A stretch of 5,652 bases of DNA from Solimonas_A sp035476855 (GTDB lineage Bacteria; Pseudomonadota; Gammaproteobacteria; Nevskiales; Nevskiaceae). Below, in pieces: positions 1 to 4,941 of this stretch. The stretch covers positions 1-5,652 of the forward strand of contig DATILC010000411.1 in the NCBI GenBank assembly GCA_035476855.1. Reading direction: 5' to 3'. The position numbers were made by a program, and so were the translations under genes. Within the stretch, counting starts at the first letter, position 1; the number at the start of each line of letters is the position of its first letter. Under the pieces are notes generated by a model. It did no database searches. It was given only the letters and a program-made list of their open reading frames with translations, and had not been told where the DNA came from.

Positions 1-1080
1 CAGGAACAGCAGCGGGATGTGGAAGGAATCGCAGAGGCAGGTGAAGGCCACCGCCTTCTCGCAGGCGCCCGGCCCCATCGCGCCGGCCATCACCTTGGGA
101 TTGTTGGCGAGCACGCCGACGACATGGCCATCGAGCCGCGCCAGCGCGGTGATCAGGCTGCCGTCGTAGTACGGCCGCAGTTCCAGCAGGCTGCCCGGAT
201 CGAACACCGCTTCGAGCAGGCGGTGCATGTCGTAGACCTGGCGCGGATCGGAGGGCACCAGCTCCATGATGTGCTCGATGCGGCCCTCGACCACCGGCGC
301 CGGCTGCACCGGCGGCAGTTGTCCGGCGTGATCGGGAAAATACGACAGCGCGCGCCGCAGCAACGCCAGGCACTGCTCTTCGCTGTCGGCGAACAGGTCG
401 ACCTGGCCGGTGACCTTGGCATGCAGCTCCCAGCCGCCGAGCTGTTCGGTCGTGGCCTTCTCGCCGGTGGCGATCTCCAGGATCGAGGGGCCGCCGACGC
501 ACATCGCCGTGCCCTTGACCTGCACCACGATGTCGGAGATCGAGGCGCTCCAGGCCGAGCCGCCGAAGCACTCGCCCATGATCGCGGTCAGCAACGGCAC
601 GCGGCGGTCGCGCGGCCGCGAGTCCTTGATCGGGTAGACCATGCTCATCATGCCGGCCGAGCCCATGATGTCCGGCACGCGTGCGCCGCCGGCGTCACCC
701 AGCACGATGCAGGGATGGCCCTTGTCGGCGGCGTACTGCATGCCACGGAAGGTCTTGCCCACGCCGACGCGACCGCCGGCACCGGCCAGCACGGTGACAT
801 CGTCGGCGCCGACGAAGACCTCGCGCGCCTCGATGCTGCCCCAGCCGCAGACCTTGCCGTCGGCGGGCGTCCTGTCGGCGGCCTCGGGCAGGTCGCTGGT
901 GGCGAGCAGGCCCTGTTCGTCGAAGCTGCCGTCATCGAGCAGGCGGGCGATGCGCTCGCGCGCGGTCAGCCGGCCCTTGGCATGCTGGCGCGCGATCTTG
1001 TCCTCGCCGCCCATCTCCAGCGCGCGGTTCTCGCGCCGCGCCAGTTCCTGCAGGCGCCAGGGATCGCCGGCCTCGCTCAT
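1..1080 (-). CDS. Acyl-CoA carboxylase carboxyltransferase (beta) subunit, partial
   Basis: This is the first 360 codons of a carboxyltransferase subunit of a biotin-dependent acyl-CoA carboxylase; the C-terminal part lies beyond the left edge (family members are usually about 510-540 aa). Such enzymes move CO2 from carboxybiotin to an acyl-CoA in the cytoplasm. Visible landmarks are the N-terminal KIARQHAKGRLTARERI segment (residues 28-43), the first oxyanion-hole motif DAGGARVPD (129-137), the MGECFGGSAW stretch (168-177) with following VKGTAMCVGGP (188-198), and the start of the C-terminal crotonase-like domain with ANNPKVMAG (325-333) and CDSFHIPLL (350-358). The core is divergent from PccB/AccD5: GGARVPDIMGSAGMM replaces the usual GGARIQEGV stretch, so the acyl-CoA substrate cannot be named. 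The ATG at 1080 overlaps the MAPEG stop (ATGA) and has no clear Shine-Dalgarno, which suggests translational coupling. No biotin carboxylase subunit is visible in the window. Family call is firm, substrate unknown. Confidence 0.9.
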   Translation of the reverse strand, partial: MSEAGDPWRLQELARRENRALEMGGEDKIARQHAKGRLTARERIARLLDDGSFDEQGLLATSDLPEAADRTPADGKVCGWGSIEAREVFVGADDVTVLAGAGGRVGVGKTFRGMQYAADKGHPCIVLGDAGGARVPDIMGSAGMMSMVYPIKDSRPRDRRVPLLTAIMGECFGGSAWSASISDIVVQVKGTAMCVGGPSILEIATGEKATTEQLGGWELHAKVTGQVDLFADSEEQCLALLRRALSYFPDHAGQLPPVQPAPVVEGRIEHIMELVPSDPRQVYDMHRLLEAVFDPGSLLELRPYYDGSLITALARLDGHVVGVLANNPKVMAGAMGPGACEKAVAFTCLCDSFHIPLLFL

Positions 1081-1499
1081 GGCAGCGCCGTGAAGATCGC
1101 GGCGCACATGCCGAACATGCAGGCGATGCCGATACCGTAGGCAAGGGTGCGCCAGGGCTGCAGTTCGAGCAGGTAGCACAGCGAGTGCGCGTAGCGCGCG
1201 GCGGTGAAGCCGAGGAACAGGACTGGCGCCGCGGCATGCGAGGCATCGAGCAGCACGTAGGCCACGCCCAGCGCGAGGAAGATCGGGATGTTCTCGAGGT
1301 CGTTGAGCCAGGCGCGCGCGGCGCGCTGCACCTGCGGCAGTTCCTCCGCGGCCGGCGGCTTGCCGACGAAGCCGGCATCCTCCGGGTTGCGGAAGGTGCG
1401 CTTGCTGATGCGATGCCAGCCCTGGTACAGCGACAGGGCGAACATCTTCACGAACAGCAACATCGCGCTCAGCGCGTACCAGTGCAGCGGCGTTTCCAT
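1077..1499 (-). CDS. MAPEG family membrane protein (MGST1/PGES-like)
   Basis: A 140-aa integral membrane protein of the MAPEG superfamily (membrane-associated proteins in eicosanoid and glutathione metabolism), whose members are often glutathione-dependent transferases or peroxidases. The family signature is clear: RAWLNDLENIPIF at residues 62-74, matching the ERVRRAHxNDLENI motif, and ARYAHSLCYL (101-110) followed by QPWR (114-117). Four hydrophobic helices fit residues about 6-25, 69-86, 90-110 and 117-137, with a charged loop (29-60) between the first two, as expected. The start is the ATG at 1499, preceded by AGGGGG (plus-strand 1505-1510) with 5 nt spacing. A longer GTG start at 1544 would add 15 residues with basic, non-family character and ignore this ribosome site. 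The stop overlaps the carboxyltransferase ATG by 4 nt. Glutathione use is inferred from the family; the real substrate is unknown, and many bacterial members have no assigned function. Confidence 0.9.
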   Translation of the reverse strand: METPLHWYALSAMLLFVKMFALSLYQGWHRISKRTFRNPEDAGFVGKPPAAEELPQVQRAARAWLNDLENIPIFLALGVAYVLLDASHAAAPVLFLGFTAARYAHSLCYLLELQPWRTLAYGIGIACMFGMCAAIFTALP

Positions 1500-1504
1500 G
1501 AATA

Positions 1505-1510
1505 CCCCCT
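1505..1510 (-). promoter_or_regulatory. Ribosome binding site of the MAPEG gene
   Basis: On the minus strand AGGGGG stands 5 nt before the ATG at 1499. It settles the start between this ATG and the in-frame upstream GTG at 1544. Confidence 0.65.
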
Positions 1511-1608
1511 GAACGCCAGTCTGCCTGCGACGGCAACCAGTCACAACGACAGCCGCGGCGGAACTTGTCGTTCGCGGCCGGGGTCAGCCAGACAGGAGCC
1601 TGTGCACC

Positions 1609-1613
1609 AGGAG
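1609..1613 (+). promoter_or_regulatory. Ribosome binding site of the HKD lipoprotein gene
   Basis: AGGAG lies 5 nt before the ATG at 1619. It supports this start over the in-frame TTG at 1565, whose extra 18 residues would push the lipoprotein signal inward. Confidence 0.7.
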
Positions 1614-1618
1614 CGCCA

Positions 1619-3091
1619 ATGGAATGGCCCCGCAACACCGTCGCTGCGACGCTGCAGGCTCCTGCACTGTGTTGTGCCATCGTCCTGTCGGCAGGCTGCG
1701 CGACGCTGCCGGACGCGCAGCAGATCGCGCAGGCGGCCGAGGCGGCACCCGCCCCGGCCGGAAAACCACGTCCCGCCCCTGTCGAGGCCGAGTTGCGCGC
1801 CGCGGTCGGCGACGGCGACATCGCCTTCATCCGCGAGGTGACGCGCATCGAGTCGGTGGTGGCACGGCGGCCGCTGCTCGGCGGCAACCGCGTGACGCTG
1901 CTCAAGGACGGGCCGGCGACACATCGCGCACAGCTGGCGGCGATCGCGGCGGCGAAGCAGCAGATCCATCTCGACGTCTACCTGCTGACCGACGATGAGC
2001 TCGGACAACGCTACGAGAAGGTGCTGGCCGAACGCGCGCGTGCCGGCGTCGAGGTGCGGCTGATCACCGACGGTTTCGGCGGCATCGGCGCCGGCCCCGA
2101 GTTCCGCGAACGGCTGTCGAAGGCCGGTGTGCAGATCCGCGAGTTCAACAGCGTCAACCCGCTGAAGGATCCGCGACTGTGGCGCATCACCCGGCGCAAC
2201 CACCGCAAGATCCTGGTGGTCGACGGCCGTGTCGCCTTCACCGGCGGCATCAACATCACCGACAACTATTCCGCCGCGCCAACCGGCTCCGGATCACGCC
2301 TGAGCGGCAGCGGCAGCGGCAGCAGCAGCCGCTCGCGTCGCGACTGGCGCGATACGCAGATCCGGGTCGAGGGACCGGCCACCGCGGAGTTCCAGCGCGA
2401 GTTCCTGCGCTACTGGAACCGGCTCGGTGCCGAGGTGGCGGAGCCTTCGACGCAGGAGCCCCCCCTGCCGCGCCGCGGCGACCAGTTCGTGCGCGTGGTG
2501 GTCGACCAGGGCCAGGACCTGCTCGGCAACCTGCTGTCGCCGGCCGACGTGGCGCTGCAGGCGCTGTCCGTCAAGGAGAGGCAGGAGTCGCGCATCTATG
2601 CCAGCTACCTGACCGCGATCGCACAGGCGCGCCAGCGCGTCTGGATCACCCAGGCCTACTTCGCACCCAACGAGGCCTTCATCGCCGTGCTGGAAGCGGC
2701 GGCGCGGCGCGGCGTCGACGTGCGCCTGATGATGCCGGGCGAGACCGATGTCAGCCTGCTGAAGCAGGCCAGCCGCTCGCACTACCAGCGCCTGCTCGAT
2801 GCCGGCATCCGCCTCTACGAGTACCAGGACAGCATGCTGCACGCCAAGACCGCGGTGATCGACGGTGTCTGGTCGACGGTGGGATCGTCCAACCTCGACT
2901 ACCGCAGCTTCATCCTCAACGACGAGGCCAACGCCATCGTCATCGGCCGTGATTTCGGCCGGCAGATGGAGCGGATGTTCGAGGAGGACCTGGCGCAGGC
3001 GCGGGAGATCACGGCGGCGCAGTGGCGCCAGCGACCCTGGCTGCAGCGCATCAGGGAACGCGGCGCAGCCGCGTTCAAGTGGCTGCTGTAG
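1619..3091 (+). CDS. Phospholipase D superfamily lipoprotein, cardiolipin synthase-like
   Basis: A 490-aa two-domain HKD protein. Both active-site motifs are complete: HRKILVVD at 195-202 followed by GGIN (209-212), and HAKTAVID at 408-415 followed by GSSN (422-425), each with the family spacing. This arrangement and length fit bacterial cardiolipin synthases and related phosphatidyltransferases, which join or exchange phosphatidyl groups on phospholipids; ClsB-like is the closest guess, but hydrolytic phospholipase D activity is possible. The N-terminus has a signal-peptide hydrophobic stretch (about 12-25) ending in LSAGC, with Cys27 the probable lipidated residue; +2 is Ala, not Asp, which argues for outer-membrane sorting. 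Ser at -3 of the lipobox is less usual than Leu. A Pro/Ala-rich linker (43-54) follows. Just after the first HKD there is a Ser/Gly-rich loop (222-240). The start is the ATG with AGGAG 5 nt upstream. The last 17 nt overlap the convergent EAL gene. Confidence 0.9.
   Translation: MEWPRNTVAATLQAPALCCAIVLSAGCATLPDAQQIAQAAEAAPAPAGKPRPAPVEAELRAAVGDGDIAFIREVTRIESVVARRPLLGGNRVTLLKDGPATHRAQLAAIAAAKQQIHLDVYLLTDDELGQRYEKVLAERARAGVEVRLITDGFGGIGAGPEFRERLSKAGVQIREFNSVNPLKDPRLWRITRRNHRKILVVDGRVAFTGGINITDNYSAAPTGSGSRLSGSGSGSSSRSRRDWRDTQIRVEGPATAEFQREFLRYWNRLGAEVAEPSTQEPPLPRRGDQFVRVVVDQGQDLLGNLLSPADVALQALSVKERQESRIYASYLTAIAQARQRVWITQAYFAPNEAFIAVLEAAARRGVDVRLMMPGETDVSLLKQASRSHYQRLLDAGIRLYEYQDSMLHAKTAVIDGVWSTVGSSNLDYRSFILNDEANAIVIGRDFGRQMERMFEEDLAQAREITAAQWRQRPWLQRIRERGAAAFKWLL
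2303..2329 (+). repeat. In-frame GGCAGC-type microsatellite in HKD gene
   Basis: A short tandem tract of AGCGGC units running into AGC repeats encodes the Ser/Gly run at residues 229-237 of the HKD lipoprotein. It sits in the loop after the first catalytic motif, a position that varies in length among relatives. All units are multiples of three, so length changes would not shift the frame. Confidence 0.7.
3056..3076 (-). terminator. Perfect 9-bp hairpin over the EAL stop codon
   Basis: GAACGCGGC (3056-3064), a 3-nt loop (3065-3067) and GCCGCGTTC (3068-3076) form a perfect inverted repeat. On the minus strand it begins inside the EAL gene's TGA stop and ends 19 nt later, the right place for a terminator of that gene. 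There is no U-tract after it on either strand, so it could instead be a 3'-end stabilising stem. The same bases code for the Glu-Arg-Gly-Ala-Ala-Ala-Phe tail of the HKD protein. Confidence 0.45.
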
Positions 3092-3944
3092 CGCTCGCCT
3101 CTGCGCTGCGTGCCAGCAGCTCGGCGAAGCGCTCTTCGGGCATCGGCCGGCCGGTGAGGAAGCCCTGCACGTAGTCGCACTTGAGGCGCCGCAGCATCAC
3201 CAGCTCGGCCTCGGTCTCGACACCCTCGGCGATGACCTTGATGCCCAGCGAATGCGCCAGCGCCACCATCGCGCGCACGATGCGCTGGTCGCGGCGGTCG
3301 ACGTCGACGCCGGCGACGAACTCGCGGTCGATCTTGAGATGGCGGATCGGCAGGTGGCGCAGGTACTTGAAGGAGGAGTGGCCGGTGCCGAAGTCATCGA
3401 GCGCGAAGCTGATGCCGAGCTTGCCGGCGCTGCGCAGGTTGGCCGCGGCCAACGCGAAGTCCGAGATCAGGCTGTGCTCGGTGACCTCGGCCTGGATCAG
3501 CTCGCCGGGAATGTCGCTGGCCTGCAGCAGGGTGGCGAAACGATCGGCAAAGCCCTCGTGCTTGAGCTCTGCACCGGAGACGTTGATCGCCACCGGCACC
3601 AGCGGCAGGCCGGCCGCGCGCCAGCCGGACATGCATTGCAGCACCTGGCGCAGCACCTGCTGGCCGATGTGGAAGATCATCGAGGAATGCTCGGCCAGCG
3701 GGATGAAGCGGCTGGGGCCGACCTCGCCGAGCTGTGCGTCGCACCAGCGCACCAGCGCCTCGGCGGAGTGCAGGCGCAGGCTGCGGATGTCGAAGATCGG
3801 CTGGAACACCACCTGCAACCGCTGCTCCAGCAGCGCATCCTGCAGTCGCAGGTGCAGCGTGCGAGCCTCCGGATCGGACAACAGCGCTTCGAGCGTCACC
3901 GTCGATTCCCTGATCGACGGAAACGTCACATCGTCATCACGCAT
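3075..3944 (-). CDS. Stand-alone EAL-domain c-di-GMP phosphodiesterase
   Basis: A 289-aa cytoplasmic protein made of one EAL domain (about 35-280) behind a short, unrecognised N-terminus (1-34), with no GGDEF, sensory or membrane segment. EAL enzymes hydrolyse c-di-GMP to pGpG, favouring motility over biofilm. All residues normally needed for metal binding and catalysis appear present: Glu62 of the EALVRW motif, Asn121 (INVSG), Glu153 (EVTE), Asp183-Asp184 (DDFGTG), Lys204 (LKIDREF), Glu240 and Glu243 (AEGVE) and Gln260 (DYVQGF). The assignment rests on spacing as in characterised enzymes such as RocR. Loop 6 is intact, so activity is expected. The ATG at 3944 has GGGGGAG five nt upstream. 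The stop falls inside the convergent HKD gene (17-nt overlap). It is separated from the upstream SDR gene by a GC-rich hairpin region, so it probably has its own promoter. With no input domain, control is likely by expression or partner binding (inference). Confidence 0.93.
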   Translation of the reverse strand: MRDDDVTFPSIRESTVTLEALLSDPEARTLHLRLQDALLEQRLQVVFQPIFDIRSLRLHSAEALVRWCDAQLGEVGPSRFIPLAEHSSMIFHIGQQVLRQVLQCMSGWRAAGLPLVPVAINVSGAELKHEGFADRFATLLQASDIPGELIQAEVTEHSLISDFALAAANLRSAGKLGISFALDDFGTGHSSFKYLRHLPIRHLKIDREFVAGVDVDRRDQRIVRAMVALAHSLGIKVIAEGVETEAELVMLRRLKCDYVQGFLTGRPMPEERFAELLARSAEASATAAT

Positions 3945-3963
3945 TACTGCTCCCCCGAGTCAG

Positions 3964-3984
3964 TTACCGCAATGTACCCGGTAA
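3964..3984. promoter_or_regulatory. Possible operator upstream of the EAL gene
   Basis: TTACCG (3964-3969) and CGGTAA (3979-3984) form a 6-bp inverted repeat with a 9-nt centre, 20 nt upstream of the EAL start codon. A related TTACGG lies at 3991-3996. The minus-strand TACATT within the centre is a weak -10 candidate but has no matching -35. A 6-bp repeat can occur by chance, so this is tentative. Confidence 0.25.
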
Positions 3985-4030
3985 TGCCGCTTACGGCGAG
4001 GGGACTGGGGGTGTATTTCCCAAGCTCAGG

Positions 4031-4087
4031 GGGCCGGGGCCGGCCCCTTGCGAAACGCAGGGCCGGGACCGCTGGCGGCCCCGGCCC
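4031..4087 (-). terminator. GC-rich three-arm hairpin element, probable SDR terminator
   Basis: Three 11-nt arms occupy this gap. Arm A is GGGCCGGGGCC (4031-4041), arm B is GGGCCGGGACC (4060-4070, one base different from A), and arm C is GGCCCCGGCCC (4077-4087), the exact reverse complement of A. B and C pair through a 12-bp stem (4060-4071 with 4076-4087, one A/C mismatch that is a G-U wobble in minus-strand RNA) closing a 4-nt loop. This begins 12 nt after the SDR stop codon, ideal for a terminator of minus-strand transcription, with only a short TTT-containing sequence behind it. A and C can pair instead, without mismatch, around a 35-nt loop. A also runs into a 12-bp palindrome (4036-4047). 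Lack of a proper U-tract leaves open a repeat-element or processing role. Confidence 0.6.
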
Positions 4088-4099
4088 ATCAGGCCCGCT

Positions 4100-4855
4100 T
4101 CAGCCCAGGTAGGCCTGCCCGCCATCCAGCGCGATGCTCTGGCCGTTGACGTAGCGGCAGTCGTCCGAGCACAGCGTGGCGACGAAGCGGCCGATGTCCT
4201 GCTCGCAGTTGCCGACATAGCCCTGCGGCACGGTAGCGACGAAGGCGGCGGCCTCCTCCGGGCGCTCGCGCGTCCACCATTCCATCGCCGGCGAGCTGGC
4301 CAGCGGCAGGATGGCGTTGGTGCGGATGCCGTCGCGGGCCCATTCGCAGGCGGCGGCGCGGGTCAGCTGGCGGGTCGCTTCCTTGACCGCGGCGTAGGCG
4401 CCGTAGCCGGACATGTCCCAGCGCTTGGCGGCAGAGGAGCCGAAATTGATGATGTGACCATCGCCCTTGAGATGCGGGTGGCACAGCTTCATCAGGCGGA
4501 AGGTCGCCAGCGGGCCGGACTCCCAGCCGGAGGCGAAGGCCTCGTCGCTGATGTCGTTGAGCGCGCCCAGCGGCACTTCCTGGGCATTGTTGACCAGGAT
4601 GTTGAGCTTGCCGAAGTGCTTCACCACGGCGCCGACGCAGGCTTCCATCGAAGCCGCATCGCGGACGTTGCACTCGACCGCCAGCGCCTTGCCGCCACGC
4701 TTGACGATCTCGGCGACGGTGGTTTCCAGCTTGGAAAGGGTGCGCCCGGTGACGGCGATCGCCGCACCCTCGGCGGCGAGCGCGAACGCGATCCCCTGCC
4801 CCACGCCCTGTCCCGCGCCGGTGATCAGCGCAACCTTGCCCTGCAGCTTTGCCAT
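4100..4855 (-). CDS. SDR family NAD(P)-dependent oxidoreductase (atypical active site)
   Basis: A 251-aa classical short-chain dehydrogenase/reductase, full length for the family. It has the Rossmann dinucleotide motif TGAGQGVG (12-19), Arg38 at the end of beta-2 (TGRT), which favours NADP(H), NNAQ (89-92) where NNAG is usual, Ser140/Ser141 before the catalytic YAAVK (Tyr154, Lys158), and the C-terminal YVNGQSIALDGG (235-246). Two deviations stand out: the helix-4 Asn of the Asn-Ser-Tyr-Lys tetrad seems replaced, with SGPLATF (113-119) aligning to the usual VNLxGxF, giving Gly114; and Asn63 replaces the Asp of the common xDV motif. Tyr, Lys and Ser remain, so catalysis is still plausible. The start ATG at 4855 follows GGAGGAG closely. 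The substrate cannot be read from sequence; an alcohol/ketone or acyl-CoA-linked step is typical. It sits 86 nt behind a same-strand unknown gene and is followed by a strong hairpin. Confidence 0.92.
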   Translation of the reverse strand: MAKLQGKVALITGAGQGVGQGIAFALAAEGAAIAVTGRTLSKLETTVAEIVKRGGKALAVECNVRDAASMEACVGAVVKHFGKLNILVNNAQEVPLGALNDISDEAFASGWESGPLATFRLMKLCHPHLKGDGHIINFGSSAAKRWDMSGYGAYAAVKEATRQLTRAAACEWARDGIRTNAILPLASSPAMEWWTRERPEEAAAFVATVPQGYVGNCEQDIGRFVATLCSDDCRYVNGQSIALDGGQAYLG

Positions 4856-4941
4856 GACTCCTCCACATCAGTTGGTCTGGCGCCACTGTCGGGCAGGCCG
4901 GGCGGGGCTGCCTGATCCATCCTGACTAGGGCCTGTTGCCC
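4856..4941 (-). other. Short gap between unknown gene and SDR gene
   Basis: This 86-nt gap holds the SDR ribosome site (GGAGGAG) and two weak hairpins: TAGGG/CCCTA at 4927-4944 overlapping the upstream gene's TAG stop, and GGCAGGCC/GGGCTGCC (4892-4899 and 4905-4912, one mismatch, 5-nt loop). Neither is followed by a U-tract and I see no convincing promoter. Read-through from the upstream gene into the SDR gene is therefore possible but not shown. Confidence 0.3.

Larger units (their letters stand above)
1500..1618. promoter_or_regulatory. Divergent intergenic region with inverted repeat (putative operator)
   Basis: This 119-nt stretch separates the minus-strand MAPEG operon from the plus-strand HKD lipoprotein gene, so both promoters are expected here. 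I could not find a convincing -35/-10 pair on either strand. A perfect 7-bp inverted repeat, AACGACA (1545-1551) and TGTCGTT (1566-1572), is centred in the gap with a 14-nt spacer; an overlapping alternative pairs GCCGCG (1552-1557) with CGCGGC (1573-1578). The first may be an operator for a regulator acting on both genes, or a leader hairpin of the plus-strand transcript. Function is inferred from position only. Confidence 0.35.

Noticed and set aside
19..1140. Long open frame (373 codons) on the plus strand opposite the carboxyltransferase
   Set aside because: It is rich in His, Arg and Ala with no family signature, while the opposite strand holds a clear carboxyltransferase. Long antisense frames are common in GC-rich coding DNA.
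1500..1544. Upstream GTG start for the MAPEG gene
   Set aside because: The extra 15 residues do not fit the family N-terminus and the inner ATG has a well-spaced AGGGGG.
1565..1618. Upstream TTG start for the HKD gene
   Set aside because: A rare start without a clear ribosome site; the ATG at 1619 has AGGAG at proper distance and gives a normal-length lipoprotein signal.
1541..2203. Minus-strand 220-codon frame opposite the HKD gene start
   Set aside because: No recognisable domain or ribosome site; overlaps the signal peptide and first domain of the well-supported HKD lipoprotein.
2303..2329. Phase-variable switch through the repeat tract
   Set aside because: Units are 3 or 6 nt, so slippage cannot turn the gene off by frameshift.
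3964..4000. Possible sigma-54 promoter (GGCAT...TTGC) ahead of the EAL gene
   Set aside because: The spacing between the GG and GC elements is 16 nt instead of the required 10.
2865..4112. Plus-strand open frame of 415 codons across the HKD gene end and opposite the EAL gene
   Set aside because: It is a shadow: it changes register into regions where other frames encode conserved HKD and EAL motifs, and its translation is low-complexity.
4454..4925. Plus-strand frames of about 150 codons opposite the SDR gene
   Set aside because: Arg/Ala/Ser-rich translations without motifs; the minus strand encodes all SDR signatures here.
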